Positions 17,337 to 28,000 of a DNA stretch of 64,000 nt are shown piece by piece. Location: contig NC_015717.1 in NCBI RefSeq assembly GCF_000253295.1, forward strand, positions 3,658,001 through 3,722,000, in the 5' to 3' direction. The translations under genes and the position numbers were made by a program. The notes below the pieces were generated by a model that was not told the origin of the DNA, ran no database searches, and saw only the letters and a list, made by a program, of their open reading frames with translations. Source of the DNA: Hyphomicrobium sp. MC1 (GTDB lineage Bacteria; Pseudomonadota; Alphaproteobacteria; Rhizobiales; Hyphomicrobiaceae). Position 1 is the first letter of the stretch; every line of letters begins with the position of its first letter.

Positions 17337-19163
17337 TCAGCGCCGTCCAAATAGCCGTTCGATGTCGGTGAGTTTGAGCGCGACGTAGGTCGGGCGGCCG
17401 TGGTTGCATTGGCCGGAATAGGGCGTCGCTTCCATCTGGCGAAGCAGTGCGTTCATCTCTTCGACAGTCAACCTTCGCCCAGAGCGCACGCTGCCGTGGC
17501 AGGCCATGCGGGAGGCCACGCTATCGAGGCGATCCTTCAAAGCGCGCGGCGCGCCATCCGCCCGTATTTCGGCGGCGAGATCTTTCACCAAGCCTTCGAC
17601 GTCGGTATCGCCCAACAGCGCGGGCGTTTCGCGCACGGCGACCGCCCCCTCCCCGAAGCTTTCCAGCACAAGGCCGAGTTCGGTAAGCTCGTCGGCGCGA
17701 TCCGCCAACAACGCAGCGTCGTCGGCATCGAGTTCGACGATCGCCGGAATGAGCAGGCCTTGCGTGGCGACGCCGCCATTCGCCAGGGCGGTTTTCAATC
17801 TCTCATAGACAAGACGCTCATGCGCGGCGTGCTGATCGACGATGACGAGGCCATCGCGCGTTTGCGCGACGATGTAATTCTCGTGCACCTGCGCGCGAAC
17901 AGCGCCGAGCGGCTTGTCGATCGTGTGCTCGGCGACGGGGGGCGCGTGCATGACCGGCGCATTGGCACTTGGCGCATCGAAAACGGCGAACGGCGAGGGC
18001 GTGGTTTCCGCGAAAGCCGGTGGACGCGCGGGTGACGGCATCCAGGCGTAATCCGAAGGCATCTGAGGGGAATACTGTTGAGCCGCGGCATTCGGCAGAA
18101 CGCCCGTCGCGAAACTCTCGACCGTCAGCACGCCGCCTTGCGCCGAGGCACGATGGCCCGCGGTCGCCAATGCGTCGGCCAGCGCACGCACGAGCATGGC
18201 ACGGACACGGCCAGAATCACGGAACCGCACTTCGGCTTTGGCCGGATGCACGTTCACATCGACATCCGACGGCGCGACGTCGAGAAACAGCGCCAGCAGC
18301 GGCGAGCGTCCGCGCGGAATGAGATCGCCGTAGGCTGCACGGACCGCGCCGATCAGCAGCTTGTCCTTCACCGAGCGGCCGTTGACGAACAGGAACTGCT
18401 GCGCGCTATCGGGCCGGTGCAGCGTCGGCAAGCCAGCAAAGCCGAAGACACGCATAGGCGCAGACGCGCCGCTCGCCGCGCCGGAGACTTCAAGCGCGTC
18501 GATCATGAACTCGCGCCCCATGATGGCGCCGATACGTTCGAGCCAAGCAGCCGAGGAGCGATCGCCTTGCGCGAAAACCGTTGGACGCTTTTCGCCCGTT
18601 TGCAGTGTGAAGCCGATGTCAGGATGCGCCATCGCCAAACGGCGGACGACGTCGGTCACGGCCATCGCTTCGGCGCGCTCGGATTTCAGAAACTTCAGGC
18701 GCGCAGGCGTCGCGGAGAAAAGATCTCGGACCTCGACGACCGTACCGCGATTGACTGCCGACGGCGCTACGGGTGCTTTGGCGCCACGTGTGACGGCAAT
18801 GGCCGAGCCTTGCGCGACGCCGTCCGTGCGCGAACGTATCTCCAGCCGCGCGATTGAGCCGATGGACGGCAGCGCTTCGCCGCGAAAACCCAGCGAGCGG
18901 ATGTCGAACAGATCTTCTTCGTCGAGCTTCGAAGTCGCGTGACGTTCGACGGCGAGCGCGAGATCATCCGGGCTCATCCCGGAGCCATCATCGGTCACAC
19001 GGATGAGCGACAGCCCGCCGCCCGAGACAACGACCTCGATGTGCGTTGCGCCGGCGTCGATGGCGTTCTCGACAAGCTCTTTGACGACGCTCGCCGGACG
19101 CTCGATCACCTCGCCCGCGGCGATGCGATTGATCGTTTCTGGCGATAGCTGCCGGATCGCCAC
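17337..19163 (-). CDS. mutL: DNA mismatch repair protein MutL (endonuclease type)
   Basis: A 608-aa mismatch-repair coordinator starting at GTG 19163. The GHKL ATPase domain has AAGEVIERPASVVKELVENAIDA within residues 15-40, then DDGSGM and GFRGEALPSI. The C-terminal domain carries the metal-endonuclease motif DQHAAHERLVYE (DQHA-x2-E-x4-E, about residue 440) and the zinc-site stretches ACHGSVRSG and CNHGRP. This MutL is therefore expected to nick DNA itself, as in bacteria without MutH. The middle is a Pro-rich linker. pgi lies upstream, with a 29-nt gap. Confidence 0.96.
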   Translation of the reverse strand: MAIRQLSPETINRIAAGEVIERPASVVKELVENAIDAGATHIEVVVSGGGLSLIRVTDDGSGMSPDDLALAVERHATSKLDEEDLFDIRSLGFRGEALPSIGSIARLEIRSRTDGVAQGSAIAVTRGAKAPVAPSAVNRGTVVEVRDLFSATPARLKFLKSERAEAMAVTDVVRRLAMAHPDIGFTLQTGEKRPTVFAQGDRSSAAWLERIGAIMGREFMIDALEVSGAASGASAPMRVFGFAGLPTLHRPDSAQQFLFVNGRSVKDKLLIGAVRAAYGDLIPRGRSPLLALFLDVAPSDVDVNVHPAKAEVRFRDSGRVRAMLVRALADALATAGHRASAQGGVLTVESFATGVLPNAAAQQYSPQMPSDYAWMPSPARPPAFAETTPSPFAVFDAPSANAPVMHAPPVAEHTIDKPLGAVRAQVHENYIVAQTRDGLVIVDQHAAHERLVYERLKTALANGGVATQGLLIPAIVELDADDAALLADRADELTELGLVLESFGEGAVAVRETPALLGDTDVEGLVKDLAAEIRADGAPRALKDRLDSVASRMACHGSVRSGRRLTVEEMNALLRQMEATPYSGQCNHGRPTYVALKLTDIERLFGRR

Positions 19164-19192
19164 CTTGAACGTTCCCCCCAGTCAAAAGGCGC

Positions 19193-20518
19193 CTAAGCGC
19201 CTTTCGCGAGGCGCTCTCTCGTCAGGACTTTCGCAAGCTCGACACCCGGTTGATCGAAGGGATCGACACCGAGTAGGCGCCCCGCGAGAATCGTTTCGAT
19301 CATAAAGTGCATCAGCAGCGCGCCGATGGTCTTTTCGTCGAGTTTTGCAATGTCGATTGTTCGCACCGGACGCCCGGCGCGCGCCAAAGCCTCGGGCAGA
19401 GCATGCGACTGGGCGGAGACGATATCGCCAACGGTGTGGCCGCCAAGCATTTCGGCGCCAGCGATTCGCGCGAGTTCCGGGTCTATCCTGGGGCCAACGC
19501 CCTCGCTCGCGACACGTAGAATAGTCAAATAGTGATCGTGCGGACCATCCATGAAGAGCTGGAGCTGGCTGTGCTGATCGAGAGGGCCAAGCGCGCCGAT
19601 CGGCGTCGTCCCCTCGCCGCCCTTGCCGAGGCTTTCTGCCCAGAGTTGCACGAACCACGCCGAGAGGCGGCCGAGCTTGTCGGCGTAGGGCATCATTACG
19701 AGCGTGGCGATGCCTTTTTCCTTCGACAGCGCGACGGCGGTGGCGGCGCCGACGGCCGGCGCGAAATCAGCCGCGGACTTGGCGGCGAGAAGCGCGTCGA
19801 CCACGCTCTTGGCGCCAGCGCGAATGGCGCGCGCATCAAGACCGCGCGCGAGAGCCGCCATCAGGCCGACGTTGGTCAGACACGAAAAGCGGCCGCCGAT
19901 GCCGGTGTGATGCTCGAGCATGGGAATACCGAACGTCGACAGCAGCGTGCGCAGGCCATTCGTCTTGCCGGGCTTGTCGGGCTCGGTGATGCCGAGAAAC
20001 ATTTTCGGGATTTGCGCTTCGAGACCCGCGGCTTTCACGGCCGTCAACGCGGCGATCGTTTGCGCCAGTGTTTCGGCGGTGCCCCCGGATTTCGACGTCA
20101 CAATGAAGCGCGTCGTCGGCAGGTCTAGCGAGTCGAGAACACCTTGCAGCGTGCCGCCATCGAGGTTGGCATAGAAGCGCGTACGAGGACGCTTGCTCTG
20201 TCCCGGCAGCGCAACGCCGTAAATGCCCCAGCCTGCGATCTGCGCGAAAGTCTCGCCGCCGAGGCTCGATCCGCCGGTGCCGAAGAAGACAAGCGTCTTG
20301 GCGCCTTCGGAAAGTTTCGCGAGCGCCGCTTCGGCGTCAGCGATGTCCTGCTCCTCCTCGGCGATGCGCAGAAGCGGGAGACGGTCCTTGCGATAGTCGT
20401 CTTTCAGGGTTTCGATGTGCGGCCCGATACTGTCGAGCCAAGAGGCATAAGCCTGAGGCGCGAGACCGTGTTGGCCGATCGCGGTTTCCAGGCACCCATC
20501 AATATTCTGCTGAAACAT
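19193..20518 (-). CDS. pgi: Glucose-6-phosphate isomerase Pgi
   Basis: Interconverts glucose-6-P and fructose-6-P in the cytoplasm. Recognisable segments: FFGTGGSSLGGETFAQIAG, FIVTSKSGGTAET (sugar-phosphate loop), FSCLTNVGLMAAL, and GEGTTPIGALGPLDQHSQLQLFMDGP with the active-site Glu/His region. At about 440 aa it is the shorter bacterial form and not the 550-aa type. ATG 20518 (MFQQNIDGC) is preferred; an in-frame ATG at 20548 adds ten residues. Confidence 0.93.
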   Translation of the reverse strand: MFQQNIDGCLETAIGQHGLAPQAYASWLDSIGPHIETLKDDYRKDRLPLLRIAEEEQDIADAEAALAKLSEGAKTLVFFGTGGSSLGGETFAQIAGWGIYGVALPGQSKRPRTRFYANLDGGTLQGVLDSLDLPTTRFIVTSKSGGTAETLAQTIAALTAVKAAGLEAQIPKMFLGITEPDKPGKTNGLRTLLSTFGIPMLEHHTGIGGRFSCLTNVGLMAALARGLDARAIRAGAKSVVDALLAAKSAADFAPAVGAATAVALSKEKGIATLVMMPYADKLGRLSAWFVQLWAESLGKGGEGTTPIGALGPLDQHSQLQLFMDGPHDHYLTILRVASEGVGPRIDPELARIAGAEMLGGHTVGDIVSAQSHALPEALARAGRPVRTIDIAKLDEKTIGALLMHFMIETILAGRLLGVDPFDQPGVELAKVLTRERLAKGA

Positions 20519-20548
20519 ATTCCCGTCGTGTCGCTGCCCGTCTTGCAT

Positions 20549-20873
20549 GGCCGCTTCAACGCTCCCTACCTAAATCCGTTCCGGCCTAACCGATTTCGGA
20601 TGTGCGGCCAAGTGCGCTTCGCGTTATGCCAAGGGGAGCGTTAACCGGCGTGCCAACAGTTATGGGACATGTGCCTATGAGATGTGCCGCAAAGACGCGG
20701 GACAGACCGGCCGTTATGCCGACGAAGAGCCTGCGCGAGCCGTATCGGCCCCGGTCAGGCACCGCTATTGTTTCTGCTTAGCTGGATCCTGGCCGCCGCC
20801 GGGACGACGTAAATGGAAACGGGGTCCCAAATGCCATCCCCGGATTAAATCCGAAGATGACATTTGCCTTTCG
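20549..20873. other. Intergenic region with degenerate REP elements
   Basis: No gene is supported. It holds a decayed REPIN-like doublet (20711-20809) and a decayed CATCC-type hairpin (20832-20858, CATCCCCGGATTAAATCCG) directly behind the stop of the M16 peptidase gene. Confidence 0.6.
20711..20809. repeat. Degenerate REPIN-like doublet, copy 4
   Basis: The left unit is truncated (CCGTTATGCCGACGAAGAG). The right unit, CTGGATCCTGGCCGCCGCCG..., still forms most of its hairpin. It is recognisable only by comparison with the other copies. Confidence 0.6.
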
Positions 20874-22295
20874 TCAGCCACGGGTCGGAGCGGCGACCGC
20901 GGGTTGTAGAACCGGCGGCGTTGCAGCGGAGTTCATGCCCACGGGCTTACCGACGATTGTGACAACCAGATTGTCCGGCTGCAGGAAGCGGGCCGCGACG
21001 CGCTTGGCATCGGCCAGCGTGACGGCGTTGATCATCGCGTTGCGATTCTCAACGTAGTCGGGACCGAAGCCTTCCTGCATCAAGCCCAGAAGCTGCGAGG
21101 CGATCTTCGAGTTGGTGTCGAAGCGCAACGCATAAGAGCCCGTGAGATAATCTTTCGCCGCCTGAAGGTCTTCCGCTGTCGGGCCGTTGTCGGCCATCTT
21201 CTTCATTTCGCTACGGATGATCTTGAGGCTCTCAGCCATCGACGCGTTCTTGGTCGCGACGCTGCCGACAAGGATCGATGCGTGCTGATAGGGCTGCAGA
21301 TAGGTGTAAACCGAATAGGCCAAACCGCGCTTTTCGCGGACCTCTTCCATCAGCTTGGCCGAAAAGCCTCCGCCGCCGAGGATGTGGTTGACGACGAACG
21401 CCGTGATGAAATCCGGGTCTTTACGCGGCATGGCGCCAACGCCGAAAACGGCGACCGATTGCGGCACGCCCATCTCGACGATCTTCTGGCTGCCGCCCTT
21501 CACCGGCGCAGTCTGGGCGACGGGCGCCAGATCGGCCTTGGCGGGCAGGCTGCCGAAGACATCATCGAGCAGTTTGCCAAGCTCGGCAGCATTGATATCG
21601 CCGACCGCGACAACCTTCAGATTGTCGCGCGCGAAGTTGTGCTTGTGATAGGCCACGAGATCGTCGCGCGTGATCTTCGAGACGGTTTCGGCCGTACCCG
21701 TCGCCGAACGACCATAAGGATGGTCCGGGAACGCCTGCGCGTACCATTCACGGATCGCGACCTTGTCGGGATCTTTATCGGCATAGGCGAGGTTGGCGAG
21801 AAGCTGCTGCTTGATGCGCTCGACGGCATCGGTGTCGAAGCGCGGCTTCTGCACGGAAAGCTTTAACAGCTCTACGGCCTTATCGCGGTTCTTCGTCAAC
21901 GTCTCGAACGAACCGTAGAGCGAATCCTTGCTGTCGTCGTAGCTCATGCGCATGGCGATATCTTCCATGCGCTCCTGATAGTCTTCGGATTTGATGTCGC
22001 CGGCACCCTCGTCCATCATCGCGGTGAGGAAGTTGGCGAGGCCTTCCTTGCCGACCGGGTCCTGGCTGCTGCCACCGTCAAATGCGTAGCGCAAAGACAG
22101 CAGCGGAACGCTGTGCTCTTCGACGAGCCATGCCTCGATACCACCGGGAGATTTGATTTTCTGAATATTCATTGCTGATGCTGGCTGACTTGCGGATGCG
22201 GTGAACAACAGGGCCAAGGCCGGAAGGGCCGAGACGATGCCGAGGCGGGCTGCATGGTGAACGACCTTTGCAGCCGCGCGTGAGATTACTGTCAT
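20874..22295 (-). CDS. M16 peptidase-like protein, inactive partner
   Basis: A secreted M16 family protein (473 aa) with a signal peptide ending ASQPASA. At the position where active members have HxxEH it reads LANFLTAMMDEGA, so the zinc-binding histidines and the catalytic Glu are missing. It keeps the substrate-binding Arg/Tyr pair region REKRGLAYSVYTYL. This is the hallmark of the non-catalytic subunit of heterodimeric M16B peptidases, and the active subunit lies 5 nt upstream. ATG 22295 has GAGG 8 nt upstream; the longer frame overlaps the neighbour. Confidence 0.92.
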   Translation of the reverse strand: MTVISRAAAKVVHHAARLGIVSALPALALLFTASASQPASAMNIQKIKSPGGIEAWLVEEHSVPLLSLRYAFDGGSSQDPVGKEGLANFLTAMMDEGAGDIKSEDYQERMEDIAMRMSYDDSKDSLYGSFETLTKNRDKAVELLKLSVQKPRFDTDAVERIKQQLLANLAYADKDPDKVAIREWYAQAFPDHPYGRSATGTAETVSKITRDDLVAYHKHNFARDNLKVVAVGDINAAELGKLLDDVFGSLPAKADLAPVAQTAPVKGGSQKIVEMGVPQSVAVFGVGAMPRKDPDFITAFVVNHILGGGGFSAKLMEEVREKRGLAYSVYTYLQPYQHASILVGSVATKNASMAESLKIIRSEMKKMADNGPTAEDLQAAKDYLTGSYALRFDTNSKIASQLLGLMQEGFGPDYVENRNAMINAVTLADAKRVAARFLQPDNLVVTIVGKPVGMNSAATPPVLQPAVAAPTRG

Positions 22296-22300
22296 CAATA

Positions 22301-23719
22301 TCACCTCAATACGCCGCCTGCGGACGGGGGCGGAAGATCGTCGTTGGCCTGCGCAACGCCCGACTGGTCGGGAACGAGGTAACCCGTCACTGAATCCTTG
22401 ATGTCGAGGTACTGAGCAGCGGCTTTCTTCACGTCGTCGGTCGTGACCTTGGAGATATTGTCGGGCCACGCTTCGACTTCGGCGACCGTGCGGCCGACGG
22501 CGAGGTTCCAGCCATAGCGGCGCGCGAGCGTCGCTTGGTTGTCGCTGTCGTAGACGTAGTCGGCGAGATAGCTGTTCTTGGCGCGCGTCAGTTCTGCGTC
22601 GGTGACGCCGTTCTTGACGATGTCGGCCAGGACAGCATCGATGCCGGCTTCGACCTTTTCGAGCGGCACGCCATCTGCGGCGATGCCGTAGAGCGAGATC
22701 GTGCCGCCGTCGAGACCGTAGCCGGAATAGTCGCCGCCGGCGCTGGAGGCGATTTTCTGCTCGACGACGAGCTTCTTGTAGATGCGGCTTGTTGAGCCCG
22801 AGCCTGCGATCTTCATCAGCAGGTCAAGCGCTTCGGCTTCGCCGGGCTTGGCCGTGACGTAGCTCGGCGCCTGATAGTAACGCTGCATCAGGTAATTGCC
22901 CGCACGCGGATCTTTCAGCACCAAGCGGCGCGCGACAAGCTGCGGCGGCTCACCCGGACGATGGCGAACGGAAGAGACGGCCGGGTTGGACGGGATCTTG
23001 CCATAGGTGTCTTCGGCGAGCTTCTTCACTTCAGCATCGGTGACGTCGCCCGAAACGACCAGGATGGCGTTGTTGGGGGCGTAATAGTGCTTGTAGAAAT
23101 CAAGCGCGTCCTGACGTGAGAGCTGCGCCATCTCGCGATACCAGCCGATCACCGGCTTATGATACGGGTGATTGAGATAGAGCGCGGCGTTCATCTGCTC
23201 ATCGAGCAACGCCGAGGGATTGTTGTCGATGCGCGAGCGGCGCTCTTCGAGGATGACATTCCGCTCGGTCAGCACTTCCTTTTCGTCGAGCCGCAGGTTG
23301 ACCATGCGGTCGGCTTCCATCTCCATCATCTTGCCGAGACGGTCTTTCGAGACGCGCTGAAAGTAGGCGGTGGCGTCGTTGCCGGTGAAGGCATTGTCCT
23401 GACCGCCGAGACGGCTGACGATTTTGGAGAATTCGCCGACTGGAATCTTGTCGGTCGATTTGAACATCAGATGCTCAAGGAAGTGGGCAATGCCGGATTT
23501 GCCGAGCACCTCGTCGGCGGCGCCGACTTTGTACCAGACCATGTGCGTTACGACCGGCGAGCGGTGATCTGGAATGACGACAACATCCATGCCGTTCGAC
23601 AGCTTGAATTCCGAAGCACGGGTGGTGCCGTCGGCGGCGCGGGCTTGTGGGGTAACTGCGAGCATCAGGGTGGCCAATACGGTTAAGAGGCTAATACGGG
23701 AGCACGTCGCTAGACGCAT
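22301..23719 (-). CDS. M16 zinc peptidase, active subunit
   Basis: A 472-aa periplasmic zinc protease of the pitrilysin/MPP-like M16B group. It has a Sec signal peptide (about residues 1-28, ending ARA), and the inverted zinc motif HFLEH in SGIAHFLEHLMFKSTDK near residue 80. The distal Glu ligand region ERNVILEERRSRIDN lies about 75 residues later. The second M16 domain is present. It is in operon with the inactive partner and presumably forms a heterodimer that degrades peptides in the periplasm. The substrate is unknown. Confidence 0.93.
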   Translation of the reverse strand: MRLATCSRISLLTVLATLMLAVTPQARAADGTTRASEFKLSNGMDVVVIPDHRSPVVTHMVWYKVGAADEVLGKSGIAHFLEHLMFKSTDKIPVGEFSKIVSRLGGQDNAFTGNDATAYFQRVSKDRLGKMMEMEADRMVNLRLDEKEVLTERNVILEERRSRIDNNPSALLDEQMNAALYLNHPYHKPVIGWYREMAQLSRQDALDFYKHYYAPNNAILVVSGDVTDAEVKKLAEDTYGKIPSNPAVSSVRHRPGEPPQLVARRLVLKDPRAGNYLMQRYYQAPSYVTAKPGEAEALDLLMKIAGSGSTSRIYKKLVVEQKIASSAGGDYSGYGLDGGTISLYGIAADGVPLEKVEAGIDAVLADIVKNGVTDAELTRAKNSYLADYVYDSDNQATLARRYGWNLAVGRTVAEVEAWPDNISKVTTDDVKKAAAQYLDIKDSVTGYLVPDQSGVAQANDDLPPPSAGGVLR

Positions 23720-23968
23720 TATGGCGATCCTTCGAACCGAATGCAGTAGTTTGCTCCCTAGCGTTTTTGATCCTACCCCAAACTGCAGAGCCGGGGATTA
23801 CTTTCGCGAGAAGGCGCGGACGCCGGATAGCGGGAAGCCGCGCCAGTGAGCGGCAGATGGGCAATCAAAGTCAAATGACAAGGCGTTCATCTCAAGGCGC
23901 GTCAAACCTCGCCCCGATCAATATTTTTACGGCAATGGAAACATTCGGTTATTGCGCGTTCGCAGCGG

Positions 23969-24448
23969 TCACTGCGTCGAGGATGTATCTTCGCCGCCCG
24001 TGTCCTCGTAGGGCTTTTTCTGCGTCCACTTCTGAACGGCCGTGAAGATAGAGGGGTGGCAAGGGCCGAGCGGGCCGGCCGCGGATTCGGCAGATGAATC
24101 GCCCCGCTGCATCGGCTCGGTATAATTCTTCTGGCAGTATTCCGCCTGCTGCTTTTCGAGCGCGGCCTGATCGACGACTTTCTTTCGATCGGGGTCTTGA
24201 ATGGAGGCAAGCGACGGCTGATCGGCCCTTCCGCTTCCGGGTGGCGGCAGCGAGTCTGTCGGCGGCAGCGTCAGCGGTTGGCGGACGGCCATTTTTGGAT
24301 CGCCTTCCGGCGTGGACGGGCCGTTCAGGCCCACCATGTCAAAAACCTTGCCGTTCAGCTGGACGCCGTCAAAGCCACCGCAGCCGCCCAAAATCAGCGT
24401 CAGTGCCGCGACAGAAAGGCCGATTTTTCGCCCGTTTTTCAACGACAT
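23969..24448 (-). CDS. Lipoprotein, possibly DUF3035/BamF-like
   Basis: A 159-aa exported lipoprotein: basic N terminus MSLKNGRK, hydrophobic core LSVAALTLIL, then lipobox LGGC. The mature part is Pro-rich with RQPLTLPPTDSLPPPG, which resembles the short conserved segment of DUF3035 proteins (named BamF in Caulobacter). Gene order lspA, this gene, M16, M16 is the one seen for DUF3035 in other alphaproteobacteria. The match is short, so the family call is tentative. Cys residues at QAEYCQKN and GPCHPS could form a disulfide. Confidence 0.6.
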   Translation of the reverse strand: MSLKNGRKIGLSVAALTLILGGCGGFDGVQLNGKVFDMVGLNGPSTPEGDPKMAVRQPLTLPPTDSLPPPGSGRADQPSLASIQDPDRKKVVDQAALEKQQAEYCQKNYTEPMQRGDSSAESAAGPLGPCHPSIFTAVQKWTQKKPYEDTGGEDTSSTQ

Positions 24449-24508
24449 GCTTTTTTGTCCGTGCCAGACCGACACGCCCCCAAGCCCACTTAGGCCGACT
24501 TTACGGCG

Positions 24509-25018
24509 CTAATGCGACTCGCCCCTGAAGGACTCATACAACAAGCCAATTACCCCGGCAACGATGGCCACATCGGCGATGTTGAAGACGTACCAGTGAA
24601 AACCGTACGCATGGAATGAGAAGAAGTCGGCGACGCCGCCCAGGTGAAGCCGATCAATGGCGTTGCCCAGCGCGCCACCAATGATCAGTCCGAGGCTTAA
24701 GGCCATGAGGCGGCTGCCGCGGCTCCAGTTGAGCCAAAGCCACAGACCAAAGCTGGCGGCGACGGCAAACGCGACGAGCAGATATTGGCCGGTCATGCTC
24801 GCCTGATTGAAGAGCGAATAGCTGATGCCGATGTTCTTGACGTAGACGAGATCGAGGAACGGACCGACCGTGACGCGGCCCTTTGCTTCGATGTCGTAGA
24901 CGTGCAGCATCCACCACTTGTGGAACTGGTCGATTGCCATCGTCAGGACGATGACGGCAAACGCCAGCGGCGCCGTGCGGCTCCAGAAGATGCTTCGCGA
25001 GGACGCTACATCCGTCAT
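24509..25018 (-). CDS. lspA: Lipoprotein signal peptidase LspA
   Basis: An inner-membrane aspartyl protease that cleaves prolipoproteins before the lipid-modified Cys. It is 169 aa with four membrane helices. Catalytic residues: Asp122 in GNAIDR and Asp149 in FNIADV. The start ATG 25018 overlaps the ileS stop by 4 nt (ATGA), the classical ileS-lspA coupling. The open frame continues upstream only as antisense-like sequence inside ileS. Confidence 0.96.
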   Translation of the reverse strand: MTDVASSRSIFWSRTAPLAFAVIVLTMAIDQFHKWWMLHVYDIEAKGRVTVGPFLDLVYVKNIGISYSLFNQASMTGQYLLVAFAVAASFGLWLWLNWSRGSRLMALSLGLIIGGALGNAIDRLHLGGVADFFSFHAYGFHWYVFNIADVAIVAGVIGLLYESFRGESH

Positions 25019-28000
25019 ACCGTTGCTCCGGCGTCGATCTCGCGCATGGCGGCAGCGTCGCGGGCCGACAGCTCCGGATACGCAGGATCGGAACCGACGT
25101 CCTTCGTGATGCGCCACGAACGCGCGCACTTTTTCCCTTCGGCGCGCTTCACGACGACGCCGACGCCCGGCTCATTCGGAAGCGTGAAGGCACCGCTTGG
25201 CGGCGCATCGACCGAGATCGAAATGCCGGACGTGATGCAGACTTCCGCCATGTCAACGCCATCGAGACCCGACATCAAATCCGCGTCGGTGACGAACACG
25301 TCGGGCGCGGCTTCGAGCGACGAGCCGATCTCCTTTTCGGCTCGGGCGATTTCGAGTGCGCCTGTCACGACGCTGCGGACTTCCTTCACGCGATCCCACT
25401 TGGCAGCCAGATTGTCGTCACGCCACTCGCGCGGGATCTTCGGGAACGGCATTAAGTGCACGCTCTCGGCTTCGTCCGCTTTGTAGAGCAGCCATGCCTC
25501 TTCCACCGTGAACGACAGGATCGGCGCGAGCCAGCGGATCAGCGCATCGCACAGCTTGTCGATGACGGTGAGCGCCGCCTTGCGCTTCAGGCTCGACGGC
25601 GCTTCGCAATAGAGCGTGTCTTTGCGAATGTCGAAATAGAACGCCGACAGCTCGGTATTCATGAACTGCGAGAGCAGGCCGATGATCTTGCGATAGTCAT
25701 AATGCTCATAGGCCTTGCGGATCTCGTGATCGAGTTCGGCAAGACGATGCAGCATGAGCCGCTCAAGCTCGAACGGCTTCATCGCGGTTACCGGCACGGC
25801 TTCTTCGGGTTTGAAGTGCGCCAACGCGCCGAGCATCCAGCGTAGCGTGTTCCGCAGCTTGCGGTAGGTTTCCGAGAATGTCTTCAGGATTTCCGAGCCG
25901 ATGCGCAGATCGTCAGAATAGTCGGATGCGGAAACCCAAAGGCGGAGAATATCGGCGCCGGACTTCGACATCACGTCTTGCGGCGCGACGACATTGCCGA
26001 GCGACTTCGACATCTTCTGCCCCTTCTCATCCAGCACGAAGCCGTGAGTCAGCACGATGTCGTAGGGCGCGTCGCCGCGCGTACCGCAGCTTTCAAGCAG
26101 GGACGAATGGAACCAGCCGCGATGCTGGTCGGAGCCTTCGAGGTACATGACGCGGTCCTGGCCACCCTCGCGCTTGCGGCGCAGGCCTTTGAAACCGGGG
26201 AAAGCCGTCGGATCTTCAAGCGTAAAGGCGTGCGTCGATCCTGAATCGAACCAGACGTCGAGCACGTCTTTCACCTGCTCCCACTTGTTCTTGTCTTTCG
26301 GCGAGATGAAGCCTTTGAGGAAGCGATCTTTCGCGCCTTCCTCGAACCAGACATCGGCGCCCTTTTCGTAGAAAGCTTTTTCGATGCGTGCGATCAGTTC
26401 GTCCGACTTTTCGAAGCCGGGGCCGGGGATCACCTCGTCCGTCTCGACATTGCGGAAAACGGTGATCGGCACGCCCCACGCGCGCTGGCGCGAGACGACC
26501 CAGTCGGGCCGGTTCTCGATCATGCCGGTGATGCGGTTCTCACCTGCTGCCGGCACCCACGCGACACGCTTGATCTCGTCGAGCGCAAGCTGGCGGAGCG
26601 TTGGCGCGTTATGTCCTCTTTTGTTCGCGCTTGGCGACTCCCCTTCGGGGAGCCGGCCGCCAAGCGCGGAAAGTGGCTTATCCATCGAGATGAACCACTG
26701 CGGCGTGTTGCGGAAGATAACCGGCTTCTTCGAGCGCCACGAGTGTGGGTACTGATGCTTCAAGCGTCCGCGCGCGATGATGTTTCCGGCTTCGGCCAAC
26801 GCCTTGATGACGGCGTCGTTGGCATCACCCTTGTCGCCGTTCTCTTTCAACACGCGCTTGCCTTCGAAGCCGGGCGCCAATTTCGTCAGCATGCCGTCGG
26901 CGTCGACGGTGAAGGGGATTTCGGTGTCGATGCCGCGATCGCGCAGCTTCTTCTGGTTCGCGATCCAGATGTTGTAGTCGTCAGCGCCGTGGCCCGGCGC
27001 AGTGTGGACGAAGCCCGTACCGGCGTCGTCGGTGACGTGATCGCCGTCGAGCATCGGCACATCGAAGGCATAGCCGAGGTCGCGCAGCGGATGCTCACAC
27101 ACGAGATGGCGCAGCTCGAACGCGCTGACTGTTTCGCGCTTCTCGTAGGCTTCAACCTTGGCTGCCTTCATCACGTCGGCGGCAAGCTTGTCGGCCAGGA
27201 TGTAACGGTCGCCGACCTTCGCCCAGTTGCCGTCGGGCGCAGCCGTCACCTCGTAAAGCCCATAGGTGATCTTCGAGGAGAAGCTGATCGCGCGGTTGCC
27301 GGGAATCGTCCACGGCGTCGTCGTCCAGATGACGACCGAGGCGCCAAGTAGATTGTCCGGCGTCCACTCGGGATGGAGTTCGGGCGGCAGATCGGCTTGC
27401 GAGATATAGTCGAGTTCCGGGAGCGCCTTCGCTGGGAACTTCACCCAGATCGTGTCGGACTGATAATCCTGGTACTCGATTTCAGCCTCAGCCAGCGCCG
27501 TCTTCTCGACGACGGACCACATGACCGGCTTCGAACCACGATAAAGCTGACCGGTAGCGGCGAACTTCATCAGCTCGCGCGCGATGATGCTTTCGGCGCG
27601 ATAGTCCATCGTCAGGTACGGGCGTTCCCAGTCGCCGACGACGCCGAGACGTTTGAATTCCTCGCGCTGGATATCGATCCAGTGGGCGGCGAACTTGCGG
27701 CATTCATCGCGGAAGGCGTTGATGGCGACCGGATCTGAGAAGTTCGGCTTCTCCTGGCCCTTGGCGCGGTACTGCTCCTCGATCTTCCATTCGATCGGCA
27801 GGCCGTGGCAGTCCCAGCCCGGCACGTAGTTGGAATCGTTGCCGAGCATCTGGTGCGATTTGACGACCAAGTCCTTCAGGATCTTGTTCAGCGCGTGGCC
27901 GATGTGGATGTTGCCGTTGGCGTAGGGCGGGCCGTCGTGGAGGGTAAACTTCACGCGACCTTTCGACTGCGAACGCAGCTTTTCGTAAAGGCCGATCTCG

